A stretch of DNA of 64,000 bases. It comes from Bromus sterilis (taxonomy: Eukaryota; Streptophyta; Magnoliopsida; Poales; Poaceae). The notes under the pieces are model-generated. The model worked only from the letters and a program-made list of their open reading frames with translations, made no database searches and was not told the origin of the DNA. Shown here piece by piece: positions 46,397 to 59,569 of the stretch. A program made the position numbers and the translations under genes. The stretch covers positions 182,588,516 through 182,652,515 of the forward strand of contig OX465597.1 in assembly GCA_950022295.1 (NCBI GenBank), in the 5' to 3' direction. Each line of letters opens with the position of its first letter. Position 1 is the stretch's first letter.

Positions 46397-46705
46397 TGAG
46401 GATGTAGTAGTATCTTAGTATATTGTAAGCAAGGTGTCTAAGTTCCAGAGGCTTAGATAAATAATGTATAGGAAGTCAGAGTGCCTCTGAAGGATGTATC
46501 ATCTTCATCATGTTTGTATTAGCTTGGTGCTTGTCCTAAAACGATGTATGGTTTGTATGACAGCTTGTGAATATATGGCTTGTATGCTTTATCACCATGT
46601 TGTCAAGATGATTACTTCCTTTGCTCTGTAATCCTTCCAGTACTTCAATACCTTGATTAGACTCTTCAGATCAACTCTGTTTGACTTTGGTTTTTCACCT
46701 TCAGG

Positions 46706-49700
46706 ATGTCTCAAGGAACCCGTGGCCATGTTGGTCGTAACCAAGGTCGTGGGAATGACCAGGAGGAAGGCAACCTTCCACCCCCACCCACGATGGCACA
46801 AGTTCTGATGGAAGTGGAGAGGAACCGCCGTGACTCTCACCACCTGCTGGAAGTCATTGCACGCAACACCACTCAGCAGCGCAATGAGTTGGTGTCCCTG
46901 AACGACTTCATCCGACTTCATCCCCCGGTTTTTAGTTACTCCACCGAGCCCCTTGACGCCGATGACTGGCTTCGCAACATCGAGAGGAAGCTCCAAGCAG
47001 GCCGTGTTGCAACTGGTGACAAGGTCAGCTATGCCACCTATCACCTTGAAGGTGCAGCTAGCTCTTGGTGGGAGAACTTTCTAAATATGCGACCCGTTGG
47101 ACCACCTGCATCTTGGGAGGAATTCTGCACCTCTTTCCGCGAGCACCACATTCCCAAGGGTCTCATGGACCGCAAGCGTGAGGAGTTCTGCAACCTCACT
47201 CAAGGCAGAAGGACCGTTGATGAGTTTAGTCGTGAGTTCAATCGACTGGCTCGTTACGCTACCGAAGAAGTTTCCACCGACTCCAAGAAACAAGAGAGGT
47301 TCCGTCGTGGCCTCAACTCCGGACTCCGTCGCGATCTCAACCTTCATGACTTTTCCACATTCCAGGTCCTTGTCAACAAGGCCATCAAAGCCGAGGACAT
47401 GAACACCCCCAACGATTTTTGCAAACACCCTAGAGATGATAGTTCATCCAGTTCTGGCTCCCAGAAGCGCAAGATCTGGATTCCAAACAGCATGTTCCGC
47501 CAGAACAACCCACCGAGGCCATCCTATGTGGCGCCTCGTCCACCCACCCAGTTCCACCCAGCTCCACCAAACAACCCAGCTCCACGCACTGTTTTCGGAG
47601 CCTGTTACAAGTGTGGTCAGGCAGGCCACTATTCTCGCGAGTGTCCCCAGAACCAGCTCCAACACCAGAATGCTCCACCCCGTGCCGGAGGCAACAACAG
47701 CAACAATGGTCGTGGCAAGCCACCCCAGAAGGTCTACACCGCCAAACCCGCTCCTCCCGCCACTCGTGGACGTGTGAATCAGATCGCCGCCGAAGAGACT
47801 GACGACACCACTGATGTCATTCTTGGTACGCTCCCAGTCAATTTTGTTCCTACTTCCGTTCTTTTCGACCCAGGAGCATCTCATTCATTCATGTCGAAAA
47901 GTTATCCACTTCGTCATGAGTTACCCTTTGTTGAATTTTCCACCCCAATGGTTATTCAAACTCCAGGGTCAAGATGGCAAACTAATAGAGTGAGCCATGG
48001 TAATCAAATTGCAATTGAGGGTTTAGTATTCCTTGCTTCACTCATAGCCCTCAAGTCTTCAGACATTGATGTCATCCTTGGCATGGATTGGCTATCAAGA
48101 CTGAATGCCTACCTGGATTGCAAAGGCAAATCCGTGAAACTCACACACCCTTCAGGCCAAACCGTCAACTATACCTCACCCAGAACAAGAACCGAAGTGC
48201 ATTCCTTGAATATACTTCCCCTTCCCGAACTTGAAGATATTCCGGTGGTTCGTGACTTCCCGGATGTCTTTCCTGAAGAGCTGCCGGGAATGCCACCCGA
48301 CAGATGTGTAGAGTTCATTGTAGATCTTGCCCCAGGGACCGCACCAATTTCTAGACGCCCATACAAAATGGCCCCACGTGAGTTAGCTGAGCTTAAAACC
48401 CAACTAGAAGCTTTGTTGGAGAAAGGCTTCATCCGCCCTAGCTCATCGCCATGGGGTTGCCCCGTTCTGTTCGTAACGAAGAAAGATGGAACAGAAAGGA
48501 TGTGCGTAGACTATCGCCCGCTAAATTTAGCGAAGATAAAGAACAAGTACCCACTGCCCAGGATCAATGATCTTTATGATCAACTTGCAGGATCCTCTGT
48601 CTTCTCAAAGATGGATTTGAGGTTAGGTTATCATCAAATCAAGATCCGAAACGAGGACATTCCCAAGACGGCTTTTACGACTCGTTATGGTCTTTACGAG
48701 TACACCGTCATGTCCTTTGGTTTAACCAATGCCCCCGCCACTTTCTCATGCATGATGAATTCGATCTTCATGGAGTATTTGGACCAGTTCGTCGTGGTTT
48801 ACCTCGATGACATCCTTATATACTCGAAGAACGAAGAAGAACATGCCAAACACCTAAGGCTGGTATTGATGAAACTTAGAGAGCATCGCCTGTATGCTAA
48901 ATTCTCCAAGTGTGAATTTTGGCTACCAGAAGTGACCTACTTAGGCCACGTGATTTCTGCAAAAGGCATTGCTGTGAATCCCGAGAGAGTTCAGGCCGTC
49001 CTTGACTGGACTCCACCTGAATCGGTTAAGCAAGTTAGAAGTTTTCTTGGCCTAGCCAGCTATTGTCGTCGCTTCGTCGAGAACTTTTCTAAAGTTGCAA
49101 AGCCTCTAACTGAACTCCTCAAGAAAGATAAGAAATTATTATGGACTCCCAAGTGTGAGGAAAGCTTTAAAGAGCTGAAAAGAAGATTGAATTCCGCACC
49201 CGTGCTTGCACCTCCAGACACCAAAAGGGATTTCGAGATCTATTGTGATGCATCACGGCAAGGGTTAGGATGCATACTTCTGCAAGATCGACATGTGGTA
49301 GCTTATGCTTCACGCCAGTTGCGGCCACATGAAGAGAATTATCCTACCCATGACCTTGAACTCGCTGCCGTAGTTCATGCTCTAACAACTTGGCGACATT
49401 ACCTCCTTGGTAATCGTTGTGAGATTTATTCCGACCACCAAAGCCTCAAATATATTTTCACCCAGCCAGATCTTAATCTCAGGCAAAGACGCTGGATTGA
49501 GTTGATAAAATATTACGACGTAGCAATTTCTTACACCCCAGGCAAGGCCAATGTCATGGCTGATGCACTAAGTCGTAAGTCGTACTGTAACAACCTCATG
49601 TTACAGCAGTATCAACCACTTCTTCATGAGGACTTTCGCAAGCTCAACCTTGAGATTGTTCCTCATGGCTATCTTTCTACTTTGGTGGCGAAATCAACTC

Positions 49701-51301
49701 TTGAGGATCAAATCATAGTTGCTCAAAGGCGTGCACGAGGTGTTCGCCGGATCAAGGAGAACATTGCTAGCTGAGTTGCTAAATGTTTCTCCACAGATAG
49801 CAAGGGAACGGTATTCTTTGAAAATCGTTTGGTAGTACCTAAGAATAAGGAACTAAGGCAACTCATCCTCAAGGAAGCCCATGACACACCCCTCTCAATT
49901 CATCCCGGTAGCACAAAAATGTACCGAGATCTACGCCAGAGATTTTGGTGGACTAGGATGAAGAGAGACATTGCTCAATTTGTTGCCGAATGTGATGTTT
50001 GTCGTCGCATTAAGGCAGAACATCAAAGACCTGCTGGTACACTTCAACCTTTGTCTATTCCCGAGTGGAAATGGGACAAAGTCGGTATGGACTTCATCAC
50101 CGGCTTTCCAAGAACCCAGAAAGGAAACAATGCCATCTTCGTTGTCATAGATAGGCTTTCCAAAGTTGCTCACTTCCTTCCGGTTTGCGAGTCTATAACT
50201 GCTAGCCAGTTAGCAGACTTGTACATCTCCAGAATTGTATCCCTTCACGGTGTTCCTTTGGAAATCAATTCTGATCGTGGTAGCCTTTTCACCTCTAGAT
50301 TTTGGGGAAGCTTTCAGAATGCTATGGGAACTCATCTCTCCTTTAGTACAACTTTCCATCCTCAGTCTAGCGGTCAAGTCGAAAGGGTTAACCAAATTCT
50401 TGAAGACATGCTTAGAGCTTGTGTTATCTCATTCGGAAAGAATTGGGAGAATTCTCTTCCATTTGCCGAATTTGCTTATAACAATAGTTTTCAATCTAGT
50501 CTGAACATGGCTCCTTTTGAACTCCTTTATGGACGACGATGTCGAACACCACTAAACTGGTCTGAAACCGGTCAAAGACAATTCTTTGGACCGGATATGA
50601 TCAAGGAAGAAGAAGAGCAAGTTCGTATCGTTCGTGAACAATTGAAAGCAGCCCAGTCTCGTCAGAAAAGCTACTATGATCGTCATCATAGGCAAGAGAG
50701 CTACAATCTGAATGAGAAAGCTTACCTTCGGGTTACTCCTCTGAAGGGAACCCAACGTTTCGGTATCAAAGGCAAGTTGGCCCCACGTTACATCGGACCT
50801 TTCCGCATTATTGCTAAACGTGGAGAAGTTGCCCACCAACTTGAACTACCCCCGCACCTTTCCCGAGTACACGATGTATTCCATGTGTCCCAACTCAGGC
50901 GTTGCTTCAAGGACCCCATCCGCGAAGTCGACCATGAAACGCTTGATCTCCAAGATGACCTTTCTTATCGAGAATACCCCGTTCGTATTCTTGATTCAGC
51001 AGAGCGTGTCACTCGTCGTCAGAAGATTAGATTTCTGAAAGTGCAATGGTCACACCACTCTGAAAGAGAAGCTACGTGGGAAAGAGAAGACCGTCTCACT
51101 GACGAGTACCCCACCTTCCTCCCGCAGACTTCTGAATCTCGGGACGAGATTCTTTTGAGTGGGGGCGAGTTGTCAGAACCCTCTGTTAGGTATGTGCTAG
51201 GGTTAGCTAGTGCCTTTGCATCATGTCAAAATTTCAAAAGAAATCTTGGAAATCATTTTCAAAATCAAAATGGGAGAAGGAACACCCCCCATATGAATTA
51301 A
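46706..51301 (+). pseudogene. gag-pol of the Tekay-type element, interrupted by one stop
   Basis: One frame runs from ATG 46706 to a stop at 51299-51301, with a single TGA at 49772-49774 between RNase H and integrase. Order: gag core (DADDWLRNIERKL), zinc knuckle CYKCGQAGHYSREC at residues 300-313, protease with Asp388 in DPGASHSF, reverse transcriptase with YLDD at 699-702, RNase H with Asp848 in YCDASRQG. Integrase has a zinc domain and catalytic Asp (50090), Asp (50273) and Glu (50381), exactly a D,D-35-E spacing. The C-terminus (VRILDSAERV to TWEREDRL) is chromodomain-like. The last 43 codons lie in the 3' LTR. The start codon follows a ttcaccttcag acceptor-like site. Confidence 0.9.
51155..51170 (+). 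promoter_or_regulatory. Polypurine tract of the Tekay-type element
   Basis: The string ttgagtgggggcgagt directly precedes the 3' LTR and is also coding sequence of the gag-pol frame. Confidence 0.8.
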
Positions 51302-54300
51302 TTCAAAAGGCCAGATAAAAATATTTTCCAAAAATTCATGTTAGAGTTTTGAAAAGTCTTATAAATGAGTGTGATCACATATCAAGTGATGTGTGACCCA
51401 CCCCATGCTCATAGATTTTTCAAATATTCAAACAGTACCTTGGAATTAATGAAATACCCCTATTTGATTTAAAATTCAAATCATTTGAATTTTAAAAATG
51501 TTGAAAGTTTATGAGTGGCTAGTCTATATTATTATGAGGCCATGTAAAAGTTTTCAGCATTTAATAAAATCATTTGGTATTTTTACCAAAGTCAAAACAA
51601 ATATACAGAAAAATAGAAAGGAAAGATTAAACAGAAAAAGGAAAATGACTTACCTCTCGCCAGGGGCAAGGCCCACCTCTCCAGCCGGCCCAACCCGCGA
51701 AACCCCCCTTGTCGTCTTCCACCCCGCGCTGCCAAGCAGCTCGGTGGCGCGGCGCCGACGCCGTGGACGCCACGGCGACGTCTTCAAGCTTCCAGGCCTC
51801 CCCAGGCGTCCTTATTGCACCAGGAGACGCCCCGCGCCTCACTTTCCCCTTCCTCGCCCTCTGGTTCTTCTCCCCGCGAAGAAATCGCTCCGCCGCAGAA
51901 ACCCTAGCCCGGCGCGGCAGTGCACCGACGTGGCGACTGAGCTCCTCCAGCCTTGCCGCCATGTCTGGTCGCTCCAGTACCGTCGACTCCGTCGTTCCCC
52001 CAAGTCAATCGAAGCTCAACGCCAACTCAGACGACGTGAGCTTCAACATCTTCATCGCCGGAGCCGCCGTGAACTTCCTTCAATTCCGGCCAACCCCGAG
52101 CTCCTCCGACTTCGCCACCGCTTCAGTTGGATTCACGGTGAGCTCCTAGTTCGCTAGAACTACTCCGTGGTCTCCCTCTCGCTCTCTGTCGTCATTCGCC
52201 ATGAACACCGAAGTGCAGCGCCGCCGTGCTCGTCGTCGGCGAGCAACCGTTAAGCCATCGACCCCGCTACCTTGTCCTTTGCGTTCCCCGTGCTCCGTTG
52301 CTTCGAACGCACCCAACCACGCGCCATTTGGAGCTCTGTATCGAGTTCGGCCTCTAGCCAATAGCACCGCCGCCGCCAAAGCTCGACGCCGGCATGCCTA
52401 CAGGGCCTCCCCACCTCCCCTTTCGGTCTCAATCGACGCGCGACACCGAGAGCTTCGTCTCAGTGGTCGAAGCACGCGATTTGGACCACGGGAGCGCTCT
52501 CCCCGTGCAGCGCCGCCGCACTGGTGGCCACCGGCGGCTAGCCGCCGGCAAGCCTGACGTGGCCGGAGTGATTAGCCACTAAACCAACCCCACTGGGTCA
52601 CTTACAGGTGGGCCCAGCCCCCTCTAATCCTCTCTGTTAGATTAATCTAACAGGGAAATTAGATGAGAGGCTGACAGCCCTGGCCCACTGGTCAGTTTGA
52701 CCGGGGTCAAAACCCCCTTACGTCATGCTGATGCAGTGCTGGCGCAATAAAAGCTTTTCTATTTAAAAAGAATTCCAGAAATTCCAGAAAATACCCCAAA
52801 CTTTGGAAATTCATAGAAAATTCATATTAACTCCAATTTGGACAAATAATATATGAAAAATGATCAGGAGAAAATTATCTTTCCAAATATGCAACTTTCA
52901 ACTCTGTTTGAGTTGAATTTAAAATGTGATCAGTGGCATTTGCTATTTGATTTAAATGGAATTAAATCAAATTCAAATCAAATAATTTTGCAACTTGAAC
53001 CATGGAAACCTGCTACATTTCAATCACACATCAAAGGCATATCATACACATTTGAAGTTGATTCAAAATGATCAAACTATGTCACATTCAACTTGGCTAA
53101 GTTAAATTCAAATGTGGAGTTTGAATTTGCATTTTAAATGCAGTATATTTCACTTAAATGGAATTGCCTCACACATCAAAATTTATACTTCAAGCTTTAA
53201 CATTCAATCATGTGCTTGAGCATTGCATTCATATTGATTGCTACTTCGTGCTTTGTTTGTCGAGTAGAGGTGGAACCGGAGCAAGAGGTCACCCCCTTCG
53301 CTGAAGATCCAGAACCCGAACCTCGTCAGCAAGGCAAGCAAACCCCCATTGATCATGTCGATAAAATCCCACTTCCCTCTCATGTCTCGCTTATGCATTG
53401 TTTAGGATGATCACCATGTTACGATTCTACCGCATAGATGAACCCATTCCTTTGCATGACCTATATTTTGTCACAGTAGTAAGCAAACCACAATCCTAGC
53501 AAATGTAGGAGTTGTTTGATATCATGTGGCCCTTGCAATGTTACTTCTTATTGCATGCTTAGTATGATACCATGTTGTTACTGTGATGTGAGTCGGGATG
53601 GGAATGATCACGTTGATGTTGGTAGAAAAGTGTTGATGAATCGACCCTAATACAAGGTGAACGATGAGAGGCTGTGTAGGAGTACACGGTGGGTTGTCTC
53701 GTTGAACACTTCCCTAGTACGAGTTCTTGTGTGTGATCCAAGATGAAGAGTACAACCACACATTGGGCTCACTGACCCCTCTCAACTTTTTAACTCATCC
53801 CTTTCGATGTCCAGATGTCGCAATAGTTCGGAGTTCTGGTAGGTCTGTGGCCTGGATGCTAAGTGAGAGAACGGCTCATCCGAGACCGGCTTATGCACCA
53901 CGCACACATCACTTGGGTCCACTTCGGTAAACCGGCCGGGTTCACGATTGTGGTAACCAACCCAAGTAGGTGGCTTTCTCGGACTAGATCGGCTATGAGG
54001 TAACAGTTGTGGTGAGCATCCTCGCTGGCACCCCTTGAATGGTGTCGAGATCAAAGGCGGTAAATGATGGTCATGTGTGTGTAGCGGTACACCCTTGCAA
54101 GGTTAACAAAACTATTCGAATAGCCGCGTCCGCGGTTATGGACTGCTTGGAAAGCTTAGCTTGATTATTAGATAACTTGAACCGGATACTTCTAAAACAC
54201 ACCAAGATAAGTGTGAGTGCTATGGCGTGCTTTCTCGTGGGGAAGTCGAGGAAGGCACCATAGTGGTGTATTGGTTGGAGAAAGTAGTGGACTCGTGTAC

Positions 54301-55254
54301 GCTTCTTACCTCAAAGTCTGGTACTCGTAGTTCAGGACTAGCCAAGTCAAAGCTGGCATTTCTGCAAGTGAACCCCACCTCCCTTTACCTTGATACATAT
54401 GCATGAGTAGTATAGCTCCTATGTAAGTCTTGCTGAGTACGACTTTGTACTCACGTTTGCTTAATCTATGTTTTAGATGATGCCACTGACCCCGAAGGTG
54501 GCTTCTTCATCGAGCTGGACGACTGAAGACCAACTAGTCTAGTCCCAGTCAGACGACTGGTTCCCTCGTGGAGGGCTTTGTGTTTAAATAAGGCTTCTTA
54601 AGCCATTTGTTAAACTTGTCTGTACTCAGACATAATTTGCTTCCGCTTGTAATGTAATGTTGGATCACATGTATGTGATCTCTGTGTGCACTCTATAAGA
54701 GTTATCAATAAAATTGTACACTTTGTAGAGAATTGCAATGGTACCTGCTGTTCATAAAAGGCATGTGTGCTGCGTGTATGTTTATAACATGCATGTCTTT
54801 GTATGGGTTTTCGAGACCTTAGTTGTGCTCTGGCTGGCGGTCTTTCATACACCAAGTGGCCCTTAGATGTGCGCAGCTTGGGGCATCGCGATGCGATTGT
54901 TAGAGACTCTGTCTCGTGCACACTTTGTGGTATGATTGAGCCCTCCCTAGACCCCGACTAAGTGATCGGGCTGGATTAAGTCTATGTAAGAGTTATGAGA
55001 TAGTCGATAGTATGGTTGAGGCGACTTGTCTTTGAATATGGGAGTTCACCACCCATATCATTAGACTTGTGTGCGGATGATGAGGACCCATCTCAGTTGA
55101 CCATCCGGCCTGGAAGGGATGCCCCTCACGTACGATGCTTTCCGAGAACGTTCTGTGCTTGGCCTTGTCTGCTTAGACAAGCGGGTACGGTTCTCGGCTC
55201 TCCATATGACTATGCCTTAACTGGACTTGCATACGCTAACCCCGGGTCCCGACA
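51171..55254 (+). repeat. 3' LTR of the Tekay-type element
   Basis: 4084 bp, nearly identical to the 5' LTR apart from the 35-bp stretch at 54930-54964 and scattered substitutions. Confidence 0.95.
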
Positions 55255-55544
55255 CACCATCCCAAGGGGGATTCTTGGGAGGTCTCCTGAGAAGTTCTAG
55301 GGAGGAACTCCTCTGCCTTCTTCGTGTGGATTCATTTAGGGATGAATCCATGGAGGTGATGGCTTCTCCCTTTGGTCGATCTTCCTTCTTCTCTTCCTTC
55401 TTTTCATTTATCCTCCTTGCCTCTCTTCTTCCTCTTCTCTCTGGTCCAAGCCCCCCCCCCCTCTTCTGATGTGGTTGGCGTCTCCCTTTCATAGAGCAAG
55501 AGGCTCGCCACAGTCCCCCTGACAGCTACAGTAAGGGTGGTTAT
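55255..55544 (+). repeat. Direct repeat copy B, right part
   Basis: It resumes copy B after the Tekay-type element and aligns with about 23866-24140, down to aagggtggttat. It is then cut by the Athila-like element. A run of ten C residues near 55452 replaces a shorter run in copy A. Confidence 0.8.
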
Positions 55545-56913
55545 TGATACGTCTCAAACGTATCTACTTTTCCAAACACTTTTGCTATTGTTTTGCCCTC
55601 ATTCTTGCATGATTTGGACGATACTAACTCGGACTAACGATGTTTTCAGCAGAGCTGTTTGTATGGTTTTATTGTGCGCAGGAAAATGGATTTTTGGACG
55701 TCCTAGAAAATTCCCAAAAAAATACCAGAAAATCCACGCACCCGAAGGAGCCAGATGATAGAAGTGGGGCCAGAGGGGAGTCCAGGGGGCCCCAGGCACC
55801 CCCCTGGGGCGGCCAGGGGTGGGTCCGCGCCCTCTGGCCGCCTGGGGGCCTCCCCCCTCCTCTGGTGCCCTACCGATGCCCCTATTTATTCCCGTGACGG
55901 GAAAACCCCAGCACATAAGTCGTTTTCCCAGTTCTCGTCTCGGAGCCACCGCCACCCTCTGTTCTTCTCCGAGAGGGATAATCTGGAGGCTGTTTTGGCC
56001 TCCAAAGAGGGGAGATCATCACCATCACCACTCCATCCTCCCTCCATGACTTCTCCATCCATGTGTCAGTAATTCCCTGCTCTAGGCAAAGGGGTGGTAG
56101 GGATTGGATGAGTTAGATCATGTAATAGTTTATTAGATTGTTGGGGGCATGTTGCCTATCATCTAGATTGGTGTTTATCATCTTTGCTTCAACTTGTTGC
56201 TCTTAATGCTTGTCACTTTGGGCCCAAGTGCCATGATTTCAGATCTAAACCCTTTGTGTTTTCATGAGTATATTTGTGTTCTTGATGTTATCTATGAGTT
56301 GTTTGCACCTGTTATAGTCTGGAACCGGCGATCCCAATGGTGACAACTTGGGACACCAAAGGGGATGGACTATAATATGAGGATTCCATGTATCCATTGG
56401 TTGTTAATGCTTTGTTCCGGTGCTCTTTGACAGGAGCACCTTAATCTCCATAAGTTCCTTTTGGCGCCGTTTGTAGCGGGATGGTAGGACAAAAGATGTT
56501 GTGCAAGTTCTTATTGCAAGCACGTACAACTACCTGTGGGATACATGCCTGATCTTTGATTTATGCCTAGATGATCTTTGCTTTTCTTTGTGCCTTGCCC
56601 CAAGTTAAATACATGATGTGTCTTATCCATGCAGCGCCCGACCATCCATCTCCCTAGCCTACAGTGTCTTTAATTCTGCTGGTTACTAGTTGTTTACTTT
56701 CGCTGTTTACTATTACCGTTGCTATCACCACCACTATTATTGCAGTTGCTATTAATATCTTGTTGCAAGTAAGTGTATCTCAGGTGCGGTGGAATTGACA
56801 ACTCCACCGTTAAAGCTTGTGGATATTCTTTGGCTCCCCTTGAGTAGAATCTATAAATTGGGTTATTCTTACCCGCGAAGACTATCTCGATCCCCTGCAG
56901 TTGTGGGTTATCA
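55545..56913 (+). repeat. 5' LTR of the Athila-like element
   Basis: 1369 bp, from tgatacgtctcaaacg to gtgggttatca. TATA-like tatttat is at 55883-55889. CAT/ATC-rich sequence near 56010-56040 is low complexity. Confidence 0.9.
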
Positions 56914-56924
56914 AGCCTGTTTTC

Positions 56925-56942
56925 TGGCACCGTTTCCGGGGA
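56925..56942 (+). promoter_or_regulatory. Primer-binding site (aspartate tRNA type)
   Basis: The string tggcaccgtttccgggga differs at two positions from the usual Athila primer-binding site complementary to tRNA-Asp. Confidence 0.8.
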
Positions 56943-56966
56943 GCATAGCTTTATACACAAGTCTAC

Positions 56967-58516
56967 TTGAAGTATTTTACCTGGTGCAATTTATCCGCTA
57001 TGGGCAAGAAAGAAGACCCCAAGGTCCCGATCTTACCATCCCATACAAGAAAAGGTACTGTTCTGAACACTACCGCTACACTTGATTCACCTTCAGTTAT
57101 GAGTAAGTTTGCTTCAACTCCACCACATGATGCATCTACTGAATCTGTTACTATGTCTGATACTTTTGATGATGCTTATGCTACTCTTGATGACATTGGT
57201 TCACTTAGTCATACTCTTGAGAAACAGATTGCTGCTGCTGCCAAGAAATCTGGGATTGAAATTCCCGATACTTTCTATCCTTTTGATGGGACTTAAACTT
57301 ATCCCGATTTGATGATTATATTGTACTTGATGATGATTTATGCAGGGAGCTAACAGAGTTTGACGACTCTGACCCTGACGCTATTAAGAAGCTTCTCGAA
57401 AAACATTCTCTGAAAAACAAGACCGTACCTGATCCTACTTTTGCTACGTCTCCTATGTGCATCAATGATCTTCATTATAATTTCTCTGTTGGTCTTTCAC
57501 TTATATCTATGGTTGAAGTTGACCCCTTTTATGGCAGAGAAAATGATGATGCTATTGCACACTTGACCAAACTCACCGAGTTAGGTGGCTTGTTTACTAC
57601 AGATGAGTAGATACAAAACTTCTATGTTACTAAGCTTTTTCCTTTCTCTTTAAAGGAAGGTGCTAAAGCATGGTACGATGCACTACCATGTGGTTTTATT
57701 AGGAGTCCTCAAGACTTAGCTCAATCTTTTGTTGATAAGTAGTTTCCTGCTCATATGCAACATGCTTCTTTACAAAGAATTTATAACTTTACGGAGTTGC
57801 AGGATGAGGACCTCCCTAAAGCTTGGGGGAGGTATTGCAGTCTGATCCATGCTAGACCGGGACATGGAGTCCCTAAGAATGAATTAATTGATATATTTTA
57901 TGCTGGTCTACCTGATGAATCTAGATCCTATTTGAACAGTTGTGCTGGTTGTGTTTTCAGGAAAAGAACGCCGGACGATGCAGAAGAATTAATGGGCAAG
58001 ATTGCCGAGAACCACGAAGATTGGTCCGTCCCTGAACCACCTCCGCCACCAAAGAAGAGGGGCATGCTTGTCCTAAGCCCAGAATATATGCAGGAAGCTA
58101 AGAAGTCTATTAAAGAGTAGGGTATTAAAACTAAAGACGTGAAGAATCTACCCCCCATCGAGAAGTTGTGTAAACCTACCACTCACCCTCCTATGGTGGA
58201 GGTACACTCTCTTTTAGATTTCAATGCAAGTGACATTCCTCATGGTAAGCCTCCTGATCAATGTTTAGATGAGCTTGATAATTTCATTATGAAGAAAAAT
58301 CATTTTAATGAGAGGACACAAAGTCAGTTGAATGATAATTCCCTTTCTATCAAAAGTTTTCTTGATGTTCTAGGTAGAACAGTTAATGCTGTTAAATGTC
58401 TTGTGAAGCATTTTCATATGGTTCAAACTCATCTTGATCAAATTTCTAATGTGCAAAAAGATTTGCTTGCTAATAATGCCAAACTGGATATACAGGCCTT
58501 CGGGATTAAAACCTGA
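56967..58516 (+). pseudogene. gag of the Athila-like element, broken
   Basis: The first segment (56967-57296) opens one frame. A one-base change near 57305 moves the reading to a second frame that holds the gag core, with KLFPFSLKEGAKAWYDALP and later YNFTELQDEDLPKAWGRY and IDIFYAGLPDESRSYL, an arrangement typical of Athila Gag. Stops lie in that frame at 57608, 57740, 58118 and 58514. A Pro-rich spacer (VPEPPPPPKKR) precedes the last part. No complete Gag can be made. Confidence 0.85.
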
Positions 58517-58585
58517 GGAGGAACTAGCACTCAAGATCCTCTTTATCCGGAGGGGCATCCGAAGAGGATCGAGCAAGATTCTCAA

Positions 58586-59557
58586 ATGCAGGAAGAAGAA
58601 ATTGTTAGCTCTCCGAAGAAGAAGAAGAAGCACAAAGAAGCTGACAATTCCAATGATCCAAATAGTATATCTACCTCCGATGCTGAGACTGAATATGGTG
58701 CTGAGCCTGAAAAGGATGGTGAGAAGAATGATCCACCCGAGGTTCAAGAAGAAGAAGCACCCGACAAACGCAAGAAAGACACTAGAGAAGATTTTATCGC
58801 AAGAAGACATGGGAAGGAACGAGAAAAATGGGTGCAGAAACCCATGTCCTTTCCAGGTAAGTCTCTCAAAACAAAAGAGGAAGAACATTACAATAAGTTT
58901 TGTCAATGGATGAAACCTCTTTTTCTTCAAATTCCTTTGACTGATGCTATTAAGTTACCCCCTTATTCGAGATATATGAAAGATATTGTTACTAATAAAA
59001 GAAAAGTTCCTAATGAAGCAATATCTACTATGCTTGCTAACTACTCTTTTAGTGGGAAGATTCCTGAGAAGCTTGGTGATCCAGGTATACCCACCATTCC
59101 GTGTTCCATAAAGAATAATTATGTCAGGACTGCTTTATGTGACCTTGGAGCATGAGTGAGTGTTATGCCTTTTTCTCTTTAGAAGAGATTATGTTTAGAA
59201 AAACTAATCCCTACAGATATCTCTCTTCAGATGGCTGACAAGTCAACAGCCATTCGTATAGGTATTTGTGAGGATGTTCCCGTTGAAGTTGCTAATTGTT
59301 TAATCCTCACCGATTTTGTTGTACTTGACATGCCCGATAAGGAGGAGCATGGTGAGTTCCCACCTTTCCAGGGAGAGACCTTCACCGAGCATGGCGAGGG
59401 ATCTTCCTCCGCTTGGAGCGCAGGGCCTTCCTCATGGGAGGATCCGAGGACTTCGGTGTACGCACCGGATGGCTCATACGACCCCTGGACTTACCATTAC
59501 CCCGGAGCAGGAGGCTCCTGGAGCAGTAGCTGCTACCAACTTAGGCCAAAAGCCTAA
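58586..59557 (+). pseudogene. Athila-like protease remnant fused to the 3' coding module
   Basis: 58586-59155 encodes a Lys/Glu-rich linker and the protease N-terminus, including KEEEHYNKFCQWMKPLF and the active-site segment CDLGA, where a TGA follows at once. The same protein region continues with another stop to about 59335 (DVPVEVANCLILTDFVVLDMP). The text then jumps into EEHGEFPPFQGETF and a Ser/Trp/Tyr-rich end, closing at 59557. The jump marks the loss of reverse transcriptase, RNase H and integrase. Confidence 0.8.
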
Positions 59558-59569
59558 GCTTGGGGGAGT
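59556..59569 (+). promoter_or_regulatory. Internal polypurine 14-mer
   Basis: The string aagcttgggggagt overlaps the stop codon of the 3' module, 1804 bp upstream of the terminal tract. Confidence 0.7.

Larger units (their letters stand above)
41125..55254 (+). mobile_element. Nearly intact Tekay/Del-type chromovirus with an extra ORF upstream of gag
   Basis: LTRs 41125-45174 and 51171-55254 begin tgtcagaaccc and end gtcccgaca. The flanks caccc (41120-41124) and cacca (55255-55259) are a target duplication with one mismatch; the empty site is in copy A (ggtcaccctccgaagg, about 23868). A methionine-type primer-binding site follows the 5' LTR, then an extra 266-codon ORF, gag-pol with a chromodomain-like C-terminus, and a polypurine tract. 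In the first 235 bp the LTRs differ at 2 sites by eye. One in-frame stop in gag-pol is the only obvious coding defect, so this is a fairly recent insertion. Confidence 0.95.
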
